A DNA stretch of 37,297 bases from Spongiactinospora gelatinilytica (GTDB lineage Bacteria; Actinomycetota; Actinomycetes; Streptosporangiales; Streptosporangiaceae): positions 1 to 37,297 of the forward strand of contig NZ_POUA01000029.1 in NCBI RefSeq assembly GCF_003236385.1. Reading direction: 5' to 3'. How positions within the stretch are numbered: the stretch's first letter is position 1; the number at the start of each line of letters is the position of its first letter. The notes beneath the pieces are model-generated. The model saw only the letters and a program-made list of their open reading frames with translations, ran no database searches and had not been told where the DNA came from. Shown here in pieces: positions 1 to 8,125 of the stretch. The position numbers and the translations under genes were made by a program.

Positions 1-1874
1 CGGCCCACCCGCTCGTCGAGCGCGACGGCAGGACCCCGCAGGTCGCGCAGCCGGCCGGCCGCCAGGCCGAGGTCCACCAGGCCCTCGGCGTCCGGGCCGA
101 GCGCCATGACCGGCCGGGCCATCAGGGTGGGGTCGTCGCCGAGCTGCAACGGCTCGGTGGCCACCGTGGTCATCGTCATCCCGGCGGCCCGGGTGCGCGT
201 GCGCACGTCGGCGAGCAGGTCGCGCGGGATGCCGCCGAGCCCCGGGGCGGTGATGGTGACCAGGCCGGACATCGCCTGCGCGGTCTCGTCCGACCGGGCC
301 CGGTCCAGCGTGCTCTGCGTGAACACCACGCTCAGGCCGAGGGTGACGACCATGCCGAGGGCGGCGATCGCGCCCGCCGTGCGCAGGGCGTGGCCGTGGG
401 TGTTGTGCACCGCGAGCCAGGCCGGGCCGCGCAGCCGGGACACCAGGGGTGAGGCCGCGACGGCCCCGGCCACCCGCTGGACCAGCCGGGGGCCGGCCAG
501 TGCCAGGCCGATCACGGCCAGGATGGCGGCCATGGAGGGGCCGACCGCGGCGACCTCGGTCCGGACCAGCAGCGGCGCGGCCGACAGCACCAGCGAGCCC
601 GCGATGAGCAGGAGTCCGGCGTTCGTGCGGGCCCGGGAGGGCCGCCGCAGGCCGGCGATGCCGGACACGACCGGCAGTTGGGAGATCCGCAGCGAGGCGG
701 CCCAGGACGCGACCCGTACCACGCCGAACAGCGGCAGCGCGGCGGCGAGGGCCGGCAGCGGCCCGTACACCAGCGGCTGGTCGGCGCGCAGCGCGCCGAT
801 CGTCACCAGCAGGTCGCCGAAACGGGCGGCCAGGTAGTAGCCGAGCGCCGCGCCGGGGACCAGGGCGAGCCCGGCGGCGATCGTGCCCTGCAAACCCACC
901 ACCCGGCGCACCTGGCGCGGGGTCGCCCCGGCGCCGCGCAGCAGGGCCAGGTCCCGGCGCTGCCGGTCGATCGACAGGGACATCCCGCCGCCCACCACGA
1001 AGCCGACGATCAGCAGGCTGATGCCGCCGATCGAGCCGGGCAGCACCAGCAGCAGGGTCCGCCCGGCGGCCGCGCCCGGGGACTCGGCGTCGGCCCGGTC
1101 GCGGCCCGTGGTGACCTGGTACTTCGCGCCGATCCGGTCCTTGATCCGCGCGGCGAGTTCCTCGGGGTCCACGCCGGTGTCCGCCCGGACGGCGACGAGA
1201 TCGACGGTGCCGGCGCGGGGGCCGGACGTCCGGCCCGCCAGCGCGGCGGCGGTGGCGTCGGAGAAGTAGATGCCGGGGGCGTCCACCAGGGCCGTCACCC
1301 GGTACGTGCCGGGCACGCCGCCCGCCATGATCTGCACCCGCCGGCCGATCTGGCCATCGCGCAGCGCGACCTCCCCATCCGCCCGCGGCGCACGCCCCTC
1401 GACGACCCGCCCACCGCTGAACGCCAACGACGCCCACCCATGCCCCGCCCCAGCGGGCTCGGGAGCGGTGGGGGACGCGGCGTCGCGGGAGGTGTTGGCC
1501 GCGGCGGTGGAGTCGCCGTCGGCGGAGGCGTCAGGCGCGGCGACGGTGTCGGCGGCGGTGGGAATCTTGGCGGCGGGGAAGGAGAGGTCTCCGGTGGTCG
1601 CGGCGACGCCGGGGATGGCTGCGATTTGGTGGGTGAGGGTGGTGGGTACGGTGGCGCGTTCGGGCAGGGCGAGCGGCAGGTCCTCCGCGCGCCGGATGGA
1701 CTGCGGGGCGGAGACCACCACGTCGGCCCCGGCCAGCCGTACGGCGGGCTGGGACCGGAATCCCGAGTCCATGATCACTCCGGCCCCGGTCACCAGAGCC
1801 ACGCCGCCGAGCACGGCCACGAAGACCACGGCGAGCCCGCCGATCCTGGCCATGGCCAGCGACAACCTGATCAT
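1..1874 (-). CDS. FtsX-like ABC transporter permease (3' end outside window)
   Basis: This is the membrane subunit of an ABC system of the MacB/FtsX type, which usually works in export, lipoprotein handling or peptide resistance rather than import. The first hydrophobic segment is at about residues 10-35. A long extracellular domain follows, with an Ala/Thr/Ser-rich low-complexity stretch near residues 105-135. An FtsX core then contains the stretch GGGMSLSIDRQRRDLALLRG and several further membrane segments. The ATG at 1872-1874 overlaps the stop of the upstream ATPase gene (ATGA), so the two are almost certainly co-translated. About 624 codons are visible; the C-terminus lies beyond base 1. 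The substrate cannot be told from sequence. Confidence 0.88.
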   Translation of the reverse strand, partial: MIRLSLAMARIGGLAVVFVAVLGGVALVTGAGVIMDSGFRSQPAVRLAGADVVVSAPQSIRRAEDLPLALPERATVPTTLTHQIAAIPGVAATTGDLSFPAAKIPTAADTVAAPDASADGDSTAAANTSRDAASPTAPEPAGAGHGWASLAFSGGRVVEGRAPRADGEVALRDGQIGRRVQIMAGGVPGTYRVTALVDAPGIYFSDATAAALAGRTSGPRAGTVDLVAVRADTGVDPEELAARIKDRIGAKYQVTTGRDRADAESPGAAAGRTLLLVLPGSIGGISLLIVGFVVGGGMSLSIDRQRRDLALLRGAGATPRQVRRVVGLQGTIAAGLALVPGAALGYYLAARFGDLLVTIGALRADQPLVYGPLPALAAALPLFGVVRVASWAASLRISQLPVVSGIAGLRRPSRARTNAGLLLIAGSLVLSAAPLLVRTEVAAVGPSMAAILAVIGLALAGPRLVQRVAGAVAASPLVSRLRGPAWLAVHNTHGHALRTAGAIAALGMVVTLGLSVVFTQSTLDRARSDETAQAMSGLVTITAPGLGGIPRDLLADVRTRTRAAGMTMTTVATEPLQLGDDPTLMARPVMALGPDAEGLVDLGLAAGRLRDLRGPAVALDERVG

Positions 1875-2596
1875 GACACCGGCTCCCTGCCGAGGTGGGT
1901 CAGCCGTACGGCCAGGTCCTCCGGGGCGGGCGCGTTGAGCACGTCGACCACCCTGCCGTCGGCCATGACCAGCGTGTCGTGGGCGCGGGCGGCGGCGTTG
2001 GGGTCGTGCGTGACCATGACCACGGTCTGGCCGAGGTCGTCCACCAGTTCGCGCAGCAGGGTGAGCACCTGGGCGGCGCTGCGCAGGTCGAGCGCGCCGG
2101 TGGGCTCGTCGGCGAAGACCACGTCGGGCCGGGCGGCCAGCGCACGGACGATCGCCGCCCGCTGCTGCTGCCCGCCGGACAGCTCGGCGGGCCGGTGGTG
2201 CAGCCGCTCGCGCAGGCCGACCCGGTCCACCAGTTCGCCGAGCCAGTCCAGGTCGGGGCGCAGGCCCGCGAGGCGCAGCGGCAGGGTGATGTTGTCCTGG
2301 ACGGAGATCGTGGGCAGCAGATTGTAGGACTGGAAGACGAAGCCGATGTGCTTCCTGCGCAGCTCGGTACGCCGGGTCTCCGACATGCCGCTGACGTCCA
2401 CGTCGCCGATCAGGACCGAGCCCGACGTGGGCGGGTCGAGCGCGGCGGCGCAGTGCAGCAGCGTGCTCTTGCCCGACCCCGAGGGCCCCATGACCGCCAC
2501 GAACCTGCCACGCGGGAACGCCAGTGACACCGCGTCGAGCGCGACCACGTCGCCGTAGCGCTTGGTGACCTCGCGCAAGGTGACGACGGCGGTCAT
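1871..2596 (-). CDS. ABC transporter ATP-binding protein (MacB/LolD type)
   Basis: This 241-residue nucleotide-binding subunit powers the FtsX-like permease encoded just downstream. The Walker A motif GPSGSGKS is at residues 37-44, the signature LSGGQQQR at 139-146, Walker B with D-loop FADEPTGALD at 161-170, and the H-loop histidine lies in VMVTHD. The length is normal for the LolD/MacB ATPase family. I placed the start at 2594-2596 because the protein begins MTAVVTLREV, the usual family N-terminus, and because that ATG overlaps the stop of the preceding small gene. A longer reading frame upstream only reads through that small gene out of frame. Confidence 0.93.
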   Translation of the reverse strand: MTAVVTLREVTKRYGDVVALDAVSLAFPRGRFVAVMGPSGSGKSTLLHCAAALDPPTSGSVLIGDVDVSGMSETRRTELRRKHIGFVFQSYNLLPTISVQDNITLPLRLAGLRPDLDWLGELVDRVGLRERLHHRPAELSGGQQQRAAIVRALAARPDVVFADEPTGALDLRSAAQVLTLLRELVDDLGQTVVMVTHDPNAAARAHDTLVMADGRVVDVLNAPAPEDLAVRLTHLGREPVS

Positions 2597-2844
2597 GCCC
2601 GGCGCCGCTTCACGTAGTGCACGATCAGTCCGATGATCGCGCCGAGGCCGACGACCCCGGCGGCCAGCCCGAGCGGCGTCCCCTCGTCGCCCGCGACGAT
2701 GTTGGACAGCAGGTTGGCCGCGACGCTGATGGCGAGCACGATCCACAGCAGGGTCACCTTGGCGGAGCCCGGCTTGGGCGATCCGGATGGCGATGGCCGG
2801 CGGGAGGGCGGCTGGGAGAGGTCGATGCGATAGGGATCCGTCAT
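2593..2844 (-). CDS. Small two-TM membrane protein, first gene of the ABC operon
   Basis: This 83-residue protein has a polar, Pro/Ser-rich N-terminal third and then two hydrophobic segments, roughly residues 32-50 and 58-75, ending in a basic tail (HYVKRRRA). Its stop overlaps the ATG of the ABC ATPase (ATGA), so it leads the operon. I do not recognise a named family. Proteins of this kind next to FtsX-type exporters may be assembly or sensing partners, but that is inference. The frame stays open upstream, but MTDPYRIDL at 2842-2844 is the most natural start because the codons before it look non-coding. Confidence 0.7.
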   Translation of the reverse strand: MTDPYRIDLSQPPSRRPSPSGSPKPGSAKVTLLWIVLAISVAANLLSNIVAGDEGTPLGLAAGVVGLGAIIGLIVHYVKRRRA

Positions 2845-2903
2845 GTCAGCAACGCTAGAAATTTCGCGCCGCTCGCAAAAACCCGCTAACCACCCGAAAT
2901 CGA

Positions 2904-2919
2904 GTACAGCCTGCTGTAC
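2904..2919. promoter_or_regulatory. Palindrome GTACAGC-CT-GCTGTAC, candidate operator
   Basis: A perfect 7-base inverted repeat with a 2-base spacer sits 60 bases upstream of the small membrane protein (minus strand) and 137 bases upstream of the dipeptidase gene (plus strand). It lies in the AT-richer half of the divergent intergenic region, a reasonable place for the ABC operon promoter. The regulator that binds it is not identifiable here. Confidence 0.45.
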
Positions 2920-2964
2920 CCCGCGCCTCCACCACCTCCCCGCCGACGAAACCGGGCACGGATT

Positions 2965-2984
2965 CTTCGTCGGATCCGACGAAG
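2965..2984. promoter_or_regulatory. Perfect 20-bp palindrome upstream of the D-amino-acid operon
   Basis: The bases CTTCGTCGGATCCGACGAAG form a perfect 20-base palindrome ending 71 bases before the dipeptidase start. A further half-site CCGACGAA lies at 2943-2950, exactly 33 bases (about three helical turns) from its copy at 2976-2983. This arrangement suits a dimeric transcription factor with cooperative binding. No regulator gene for it is adjacent. Confidence 0.5.
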
Positions 2985-3055
2985 CCACCCCTGCCCGCAC
3001 TGCCTAGGGTCGGCAGGGCCACCAGCCCGCCCCGCGACCCCGATCGGAGTCCTCA

Positions 3056-4087
3056 ATGCCCATCGACGCGTCCCGCCTCCACCGCGAAGCCGTGGTCGCC
3101 GACACGCACAACGACCTGCTGATGGCCGTGACCGTCCGGCCACCCGGCCAGTGGGCGGACTACTTCCGCGCCCGCTGGCTGCCGCAGCTTCGCACGGGCG
3201 GCGTGAACGTGCAGGTGCTCCCGGTGTTCTCCGGCTGGGATCACGAAACGGACGGCGCGCTGAAACGGACCCTGCGGATGATCGAGGCGGCGCACCGGCT
3301 CGCGGAGGGCAACGCCGACGCCGTCGCGCTGTGCCGGGACGCGGCCGAGATCGAGGCTGCGCTGGCCGAAGGGCGCATCGCCCTGGTGCTGGCCCTGGAG
3401 AGCTGTACCGGCATCGGCTCGGACGTCGAGCTGTTCGCGACCCTGTACCGGCTCGGCGTACGCGTCGCGTCCCTCACGCACATGGGACGCACCGCGTTCG
3501 CCGACGGCAGCGGCGAGGACGCGACGGGCGGCCGGCTCACCGCCGCGGGCGTGGCGGCCGTCGCGGAGATGCACCGGCTCGGCATGCTGCTCGACGTGTC
3601 GCACCTCGGCGCGGGCGGCGTCGAGCACGTGCTCGAACTGGGCCACGGCCCGGTGATCGCCACGCACTCCAGCGCCAGGGCGCTGCGCGACCACCACCGC
3701 AACCTGACCGACGCGCAACTGCGCGGCATCGCCGCGACCGGCGGCGTGGTGTGCGTCAACTTCTTCGCCTCGTTCCTGCACGAGACCGAGCACACGGTGG
3801 ACAAGATCGTCGATCACATCGAGCACATCGCGGGCGTGGCCGGGATCGACCACGTCGGCCTGGGCCCCGACTTCCTCAAGGAGGTGGACGCGGACCTGAC
3901 CCCGCCGTGGAGCGACGGCATGGAGGTGGAAGGACTCGACGTCCACGCCTGCGTGCCCGGCCTGGAAGGCCCCGCAGGGCTCCCGCTGGTCACCGAGGCC
4001 CTGCTGCGCAGGGGTTTCACCGAGGAGGACACCGCCAAGGCGCTCGGCGGCAACGTCCTCGCGCTACTGCGCCGGGTGCTTGGATGA
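3056..4087 (+). CDS. Membrane dipeptidase family (peptidase M19)
   Basis: This 343-residue zinc dipeptidase of the renal dipeptidase family cleaves dipeptides; bacterial members often accept a C-terminal D-residue. The N-terminal metal motif DTHND gives H18 and D20. The bridging glutamate is E115 in LALESCTG. Metal-ligand histidines follow in LDVSHLG and IATHSSARAL, and the late aspartate in HVGLGPDF. Length is close to the family norm. No signal peptide is seen, so it is probably cytoplasmic. The start has GGAG at 3046-3049, six bases upstream. Its stop lies 17 bases before the next gene, and the operon suggests it supplies amino acids, possibly D-forms, to the racemase pathway encoded behind it. 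Confidence 0.9.
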   Translation: MPIDASRLHREAVVADTHNDLLMAVTVRPPGQWADYFRARWLPQLRTGGVNVQVLPVFSGWDHETDGALKRTLRMIEAAHRLAEGNADAVALCRDAAEIEAALAEGRIALVLALESCTGIGSDVELFATLYRLGVRVASLTHMGRTAFADGSGEDATGGRLTAAGVAAVAEMHRLGMLLDVSHLGAGGVEHVLELGHGPVIATHSSARALRDHHRNLTDAQLRGIAATGGVVCVNFFASFLHETEHTVDKIVDHIEHIAGVAGIDHVGLGPDFLKEVDADLTPPWSDGMEVEGLDVHACVPGLEGPAGLPLVTEALLRRGFTEEDTAKALGGNVLALLRRVLG

Positions 4088-4104
4088 GGACGCGTGAGGG
4101 AGGA

Positions 4105-5289
4105 ATGATGGACGATTTCACCGCGGCACTGCCCGCCATGCTGGCCGACCTGGAAACCCTGGTCACCTGTGAGACCCCTTCGGCCGACCTCGCCGCGCTG
4201 GCCAAGGGCGCGGAGGTCACCGCCGAGTTCGGCACCCGGCTGCTCGGCACACCGCCCGAGCGGATCACCGTCGGCGGCCGGACCCACCTGCGCTGGGACT
4301 TCGGCGACGCCCCCGCCCGGGTGCTGTTGCTCGGCCACTACGACACGGTGTGGCCGATCGGCACCCTGGAGCGCATCCCCTGGTCGGTGACCGGAGGCGT
4401 GGTCCGGGGGCCGGGCTGCTTCGACATGAAGGCCGGCCTGGTCATGATCTTCCACGCGCTCGCCGCGCTGCCGGACCGGGCCGGGATCACCGTGCTGGTC
4501 AACGCGGACGAGGAGATCGGCTCGCCGACGTCGGGGGCCCTGGTCGAGGAGAACGCGCGTGGCCGTACCGCGGCCCTGGTGCTGGAGCCGAGCGCCGACG
4601 GCGGCGCGCTGAAGATCGCCCGCAAGGGCGTCGCCCGGCACACGGTCGAGGTGCACGGGCGGGCGGCGCACGCCGGGCTGGAGCCGGAACGCGGCATCAA
4701 CGCCCTGGTCGAGGCGGCCCACCAGGTGCAGGTCATCGCGGCACTGGCCGATCCCGGGGTGGGCACCACCGTCACCCCCACGATGATGTCGGCGGGCAGC
4801 GCGGGCAACACCGTGCCCGCGCTGGCCAGCGTCGAGATCGACGTGCGGGCGGCCACCGCGGCCGAACAGCTCCGGGTGGAGACGGCCCTGGCCGGGCTGC
4901 GCCCGCGCACACCGGGGGTGTCGCTGCGGTCCTCGACGAGCGTGAGCATCCCGCCGCTGGAGCGCGCGGCGTCGGCCGGGCTGTTCGACCTGGCCCGGCG
5001 GGTCGCCGGGGGGCGGGGCACCGAACTGCGCGGCGTCGCCGTCGGCGGCGGCTCGGACGGCAACCGGACGGCCGCGGCCGGTACGCCGACGCTCGACGGG
5101 CTCGGCGCGGTCGGCGGCGGCGCGCACGCCGATGACGAGCACGTGGTGGTGGCCGAGCTGCCGGGCCGTACCGGCCTGCTGGTCGCGCTGCTTTCCGAAC
5201 TGCTCGGCGGAACGTCCGGCACGACGAAATCGGCCCCCGGTTTTGTGCCGGCCGGACCAGGTGAGGACGACGGGAGGCCAGCACGATGA
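4105..5289 (+). CDS. M20 family metallopeptidase/deacylase (ArgE/DapE/CPG2 type), likely L-desuccinylase
   Basis: This is a zinc-dependent amidohydrolase of about 394 residues. The metal motif GHYDTVWP has H78 and D80; the bridging aspartate is in GCFDMKAG, the catalytic glutamate pair in NADEEIGSP, and a late ligand in LEPSAD. The dimerisation domain follows, with VHGRAAHAGLEPERG, and the C-terminal histidine lies in GAHADDE. In the N-succinyl amino acid racemase pathway an M20 enzyme removes succinate from the L-product, and that is the most likely role here. The start is uncertain. ATGs at 4105 and 4108 follow GAGGGAGGA, whereas an in-frame ATG at 4084 overlaps the dipeptidase stop (ATGA) and would add seven residues. 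The stop overlaps the next gene. Confidence 0.87.
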   Translation: MMDDFTAALPAMLADLETLVTCETPSADLAALAKGAEVTAEFGTRLLGTPPERITVGGRTHLRWDFGDAPARVLLLGHYDTVWPIGTLERIPWSVTGGVVRGPGCFDMKAGLVMIFHALAALPDRAGITVLVNADEEIGSPTSGALVEENARGRTAALVLEPSADGGALKIARKGVARHTVEVHGRAAHAGLEPERGINALVEAAHQVQVIAALADPGVGTTVTPTMMSAGSAGNTVPALASVEIDVRAATAAEQLRVETALAGLRPRTPGVSLRSSTSVSIPPLERAASAGLFDLARRVAGGRGTELRGVAVGGGSDGNRTAAAGTPTLDGLGAVGGGAHADDEHVVVAELPGRTGLLVALLSELLGGTSGTTKSAPGFVPAGPGEDDGRPAR

Positions 5290-6173
5290 GTCCCATGACA
5301 CGTTTATCCGCACCCTTGTCCACCGTGGCCGAAGCGGCGGCCGAAGCGGCGCACGCGGCGGCCGGCCGGAGCGGGGTCCGTGTCGCCGAGCTGCGCGAGA
5401 CCGCCGACCTGCAACGGCTGTGCGCGCTCTTCGGGACCATCTGGCGGGCCGAGCCCGGCGGCGAGCCTCCGATGATCACGAGCTTCCTGCGGGCGCTGTG
5501 CCACACCGGCAACTACGTGACGGGCGCGTTCGACGGCGATGAGATGGTCGGCGCGTGCGTCGGCGTCTACGCCGAGCCCGCAGGGGAGGTACTGCACTCC
5601 CACATGGCCGGGGTCGCGGCCTCGGCCCGGGCCAGGAACATCGGCTACACGCTCAAGCTGCACCAGCGGGCCTGGGCGCTGGCCCGCGGCATCAAGCGGG
5701 TGACCTGGACCTACGACCCGCTGATCCGGCGCAACGCGCATTTCAACATCACCAAGCTGGGCGCGCTGCCGACCGCGTACTTCACCGACTTCTACGGCCC
5801 CATGGAGGACGCCGTCAACGGCGGCACGCCCACCGACCGGGTGCTGGTCGAGTGGCGGCTGGACTCCGGACGGGCCGTGACGGCCGCGTCCGGCGTCCGG
5901 GTGCCCGCGCCCGTGGCGGACGCGCCGAAGGTGCTGAGCGTGGGCCCGGACGGCCTGCCGCTGCACGACCCGGCGGCCGTGCGGTCCGGCTCGTCCGTCG
6001 TGCTCGCCGAGGTGCCCGCCGACATCGAGCGGATGCGGCGCACCGATCGCGCGAACGCCGACGCCTGGCGGGCCACCCTGCGCGAAGTCCTCGGCGGCCT
6101 GTTCGGGGCGGGCGCCGCGGTCACCGGTTTCAGCCCCGCCAACTGCTATGTCATCGACCTGGAGGCATCGTGA
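5286..6173 (+). CDS. GNAT acyltransferase, COG3375 type (probable D-amino acid N-succinyltransferase)
   Basis: This 295-residue protein belongs to the unusual GNAT group found beside N-acylamino acid racemases. The acyl-CoA-binding region is around residues 95-135 (HSHMAGVAASARARNIGYTL), and the family block WTYDPLIRRNAHFNITKLGA follows. In Geobacillus the equivalent enzyme transfers succinyl from succinyl-CoA to D-amino acids, feeding the racemase; I infer the same role from the gene order. The first 35 residues are Ala-rich and not part of the fold. The ATG overlaps the stop of the M20 gene, and its own stop overlaps the GTG start of the racemase gene. An alternative start is MTRLSAPL, four residues in. 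Confidence 0.85.
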   Translation: MSPMTRLSAPLSTVAEAAAEAAHAAAGRSGVRVAELRETADLQRLCALFGTIWRAEPGGEPPMITSFLRALCHTGNYVTGAFDGDEMVGACVGVYAEPAGEVLHSHMAGVAASARARNIGYTLKLHQRAWALARGIKRVTWTYDPLIRRNAHFNITKLGALPTAYFTDFYGPMEDAVNGGTPTDRVLVEWRLDSGRAVTAASGVRVPAPVADAPKVLSVGPDGLPLHDPAAVRSGSSVVLAEVPADIERMRRTDRANADAWRATLREVLGGLFGAGAAVTGFSPANCYVIDLEAS

Positions 6174-7285
6174 AGATCACCGGAGTTGAGCTGCGGCGCG
6201 TGCAGATGCCGCTGGTCGCCCCGTTCCGCACGTCGTTCAAGGAAGAGCTCCACCGCGACATCCTGCTCGTCCGGGTGGTCACCCCCGAGGCCGAGGGCTG
6301 GGGCGAGTGCGTCACCATGGAGAGCCCGCTGTACTCCGAGGAGTACACCGACGGGGCCGCCGAGGTGATGCGCCGCTTCCTCATCCCGGCGCTGACCGCC
6401 CGTCCCGGCCTGGACGCCAACCGGGTCGCGCCCACGCTGGCGAAGTTCAAGGGCCACCCGATGGCCAAGGCCGCACTGGAGATGGCGGTGCTGGACGCCG
6501 AGCTGCGGGCGGCCGGGGTGTCCTTCGGCCGCTACCTCGGGGCGGTCCGAGACGAGGTCAGGTGCGGGGTCTCGGTCGGCATCATGAACTCGGTCGGCGA
6601 GCTTCTCGACGCGGTCGCCGGATACCTCGACGAGGGCTACCTCCGGATCAAGCTGAAGATCCAGCCCGGCTGGGACATCGCCCCGGTGCGCGCGGTCAGG
6701 GAGCGGTTCGGCGACGACGTACCGCTCCAGGTGGACGCGAACGCCGCCTACGCCCTCACCGACGCGCGGACGCTCGCCCGGCTGGACGAGTTCGACCTCG
6801 AACTGATCGAGCAGCCGCTCGCGGCGGGCGACCTGTACCAGCACGCCGCGCTGGCCAAGCAGGTGCGCACGCCCATCTGCCTGGACGAGTCGATCAAGTC
6901 GGCCGAGGACGCGGCGCTGGCCCTGGCCATCGGCGCGTGCTCGATCGTCAACATCAAGCCGGGCCGGGTCGGCGGATACCTTGAGGCCCGCCGCGTCCAC
7001 GACCTGTGCCAGGCCAACGGGATCGCCGTGTGGTGCGGCGGCATGCTGGAGACCGGCCTCGGCCGGGCCGCCAACGTGGCGCTCGCCGCGCTGCCGGGGT
7101 TCACCCTGCCCGGTGACACCTCCGCCTCCCGCCGCTACTACGCGGCCGACATCACCGAGCCGTTCGTGCTGCGTGACGGCATGCTGGCGGTGCCCAAGGA
7201 GCCGGGTCTCGGGGTGTCCCCGCTGGCCGACCGGCTGGCGGAGGTCACCTCCGACACCGAGTGGGTGCGCGCCGACGCGGCCTGA
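6170..7285 (+). CDS. N-succinylamino acid racemase / o-succinylbenzoate synthase family
   Basis: This 371-residue enolase-superfamily enzyme racemises N-acyl amino acids through an enolate intermediate. The two-lysine motif KLK is at K161 and K163. The Mg ligands are D189 (VDANAAY), E214 (IEQPL) and D239 (LDESI), and the second general base is K263 (IKPGRVGG). These positions coincide with those known for the Amycolatopsis N-acylamino acid racemase, so the active site is complete. The GTG start at 6170 overlaps the acyltransferase stop and has GGAGG four bases upstream. No other menaquinone gene is nearby, which favours an amino acid racemase over a MenC role, although many members do both reactions. 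Confidence 0.92.
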   Translation: MKITGVELRRVQMPLVAPFRTSFKEELHRDILLVRVVTPEAEGWGECVTMESPLYSEEYTDGAAEVMRRFLIPALTARPGLDANRVAPTLAKFKGHPMAKAALEMAVLDAELRAAGVSFGRYLGAVRDEVRCGVSVGIMNSVGELLDAVAGYLDEGYLRIKLKIQPGWDIAPVRAVRERFGDDVPLQVDANAAYALTDARTLARLDEFDLELIEQPLAAGDLYQHAALAKQVRTPICLDESIKSAEDAALALAIGACSIVNIKPGRVGGYLEARRVHDLCQANGIAVWCGGMLETGLGRAANVALAALPGFTLPGDTSASRRYYAADITEPFVLRDGMLAVPKEPGLGVSPLADRLAEVTSDTEWVRADAA

Positions 7286-7299
7286 CCCTTCTCCGCGGC

Positions 7300-7331
7300 G
7301 GCCCGGCCCCGTGTTCACGCGGGGCCGGGCC
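7300..7331. terminator. Strong hairpin between convergent genes
   Basis: GCCCGGCCCC at 7301-7310 pairs exactly with GGGGCCGGGC at 7321-7330, extended by one base pair on the outside and several inside the loop. It lies 15 bases after the racemase stop and 15 before the stop of the oppositely oriented MOSC gene, so it can end transcription from both sides. There is no U-tract, as is usual in high-GC actinomycetes. Confidence 0.8.
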
Positions 7332-7345
7332 TTCGCCGTGCGGAG

Positions 7346-8011
7346 TCAGGGGCCGTCGTGGTACTTGGCCATGTAGTTGCGCACGTAGGACAGCTGCTCG
7401 CTTTCCATCCAGGGCGCGGCGACCAGCATCTTCGGCAGCTCAGCGCGCTCGGTCATGACGGCGCGGAACAGCCTGGCGACGGTGACATCGTGCTCCGGGC
7501 GGTGGACCACCTCGATCGCGTCGCCGGTGCGCAGCTCACCGGGTTCGATCACCCGCAACATGGCGCCTGAGGAACCGCTCTGGGTGAACCGCCGCACCCA
7601 GCCCTTCTCGGCGAGCCAGCCCGCGAAGGTCCGGCAGGGGATGCGCCCGCCGGTCACCTCCAGCACCACCTCGGGCCCGACCCGCCAGCGCTCGCCGACC
7701 AGCACGTCGCTCAGGTCGACGCCGATCGTGGTGAGATTCTCGCCGAACGTCCCGTTCGGCAGCGGGCGGCGCAGCTCGTGCTCCCAGCGGTCCAGGTCCT
7801 CGCGGGCGAACGCGTAGACGGCGCGGTCGTCGCCGCCGTGCATGCGGATGTCGCACACGTCGTCGCCCGCCATGCCGCTCCCCTGCGCGCCGGGCGCGGC
7901 CACCCGTACCGGACCTTCCACCGGGCGCTTGTCGATCCCGGTCGCGCCGGAGGGCGCGTCGGTGTAGGGGACGGGTTTCGCGCGCCCCACGTTCAGGCTG
8001 AGAATCTTCAT
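7346..8011 (-). CDS. MOSC domain protein (YiiM-like)
   Basis: This 221-residue protein carries a MOSC (molybdenum cofactor sulfurase C-terminal) domain. Visible family marks are the N-terminal KPVPY region, HGGDDRAVYAFAREDLDRWE, the GTFGENLTT loop, and the cysteine in GRIPCRTFAGWL that is thought to coordinate Mo cofactor or carry sulfur. A C-terminal helical segment with LPKMLVAAPWM follows, as in YiiM-like proteins, which reduce N-hydroxylated compounds. It is a single gene, convergent with the racemase operon and divergent from the NrtR-like gene, with a 153-base intergenic region between their starts. The substrate is unknown. Confidence 0.88.
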   Translation of the reverse strand: MKILSLNVGRAKPVPYTDAPSGATGIDKRPVEGPVRVAAPGAQGSGMAGDDVCDIRMHGGDDRAVYAFAREDLDRWEHELRRPLPNGTFGENLTTIGVDLSDVLVGERWRVGPEVVLEVTGGRIPCRTFAGWLAEKGWVRRFTQSGSSGAMLRVIEPGELRTGDAIEVVHRPEHDVTVARLFRAVMTERAELPKMLVAAPWMESEQLSYVRNYMAKYHDGP

Positions 8012-8125
8012 ACTCGCAGGTTAGGTCAATTCCGGGCGTTTCGATTCCACGGCTTATACACCACACGGCGGCGCTTCGGCAGGCTCCGCACATTCTCGGT
8101 TGGCATTCCAGATATTCCCTTAAGG

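Noticed and set aside
3151..4083. Upstream extension of the M20 gene through the dipeptidase gene
   Set aside because: The extra 300 or so codons are out-of-frame translation of the M19 dipeptidase; the M20 fold starts only at about 4105.
6170..7285. Assignment as menaquinone gene menC
   Set aside because: The fold is shared, but the neighbours (GNAT, M20, dipeptidase) and absence of other men genes favour N-succinylamino acid racemase; a dual role cannot be excluded.
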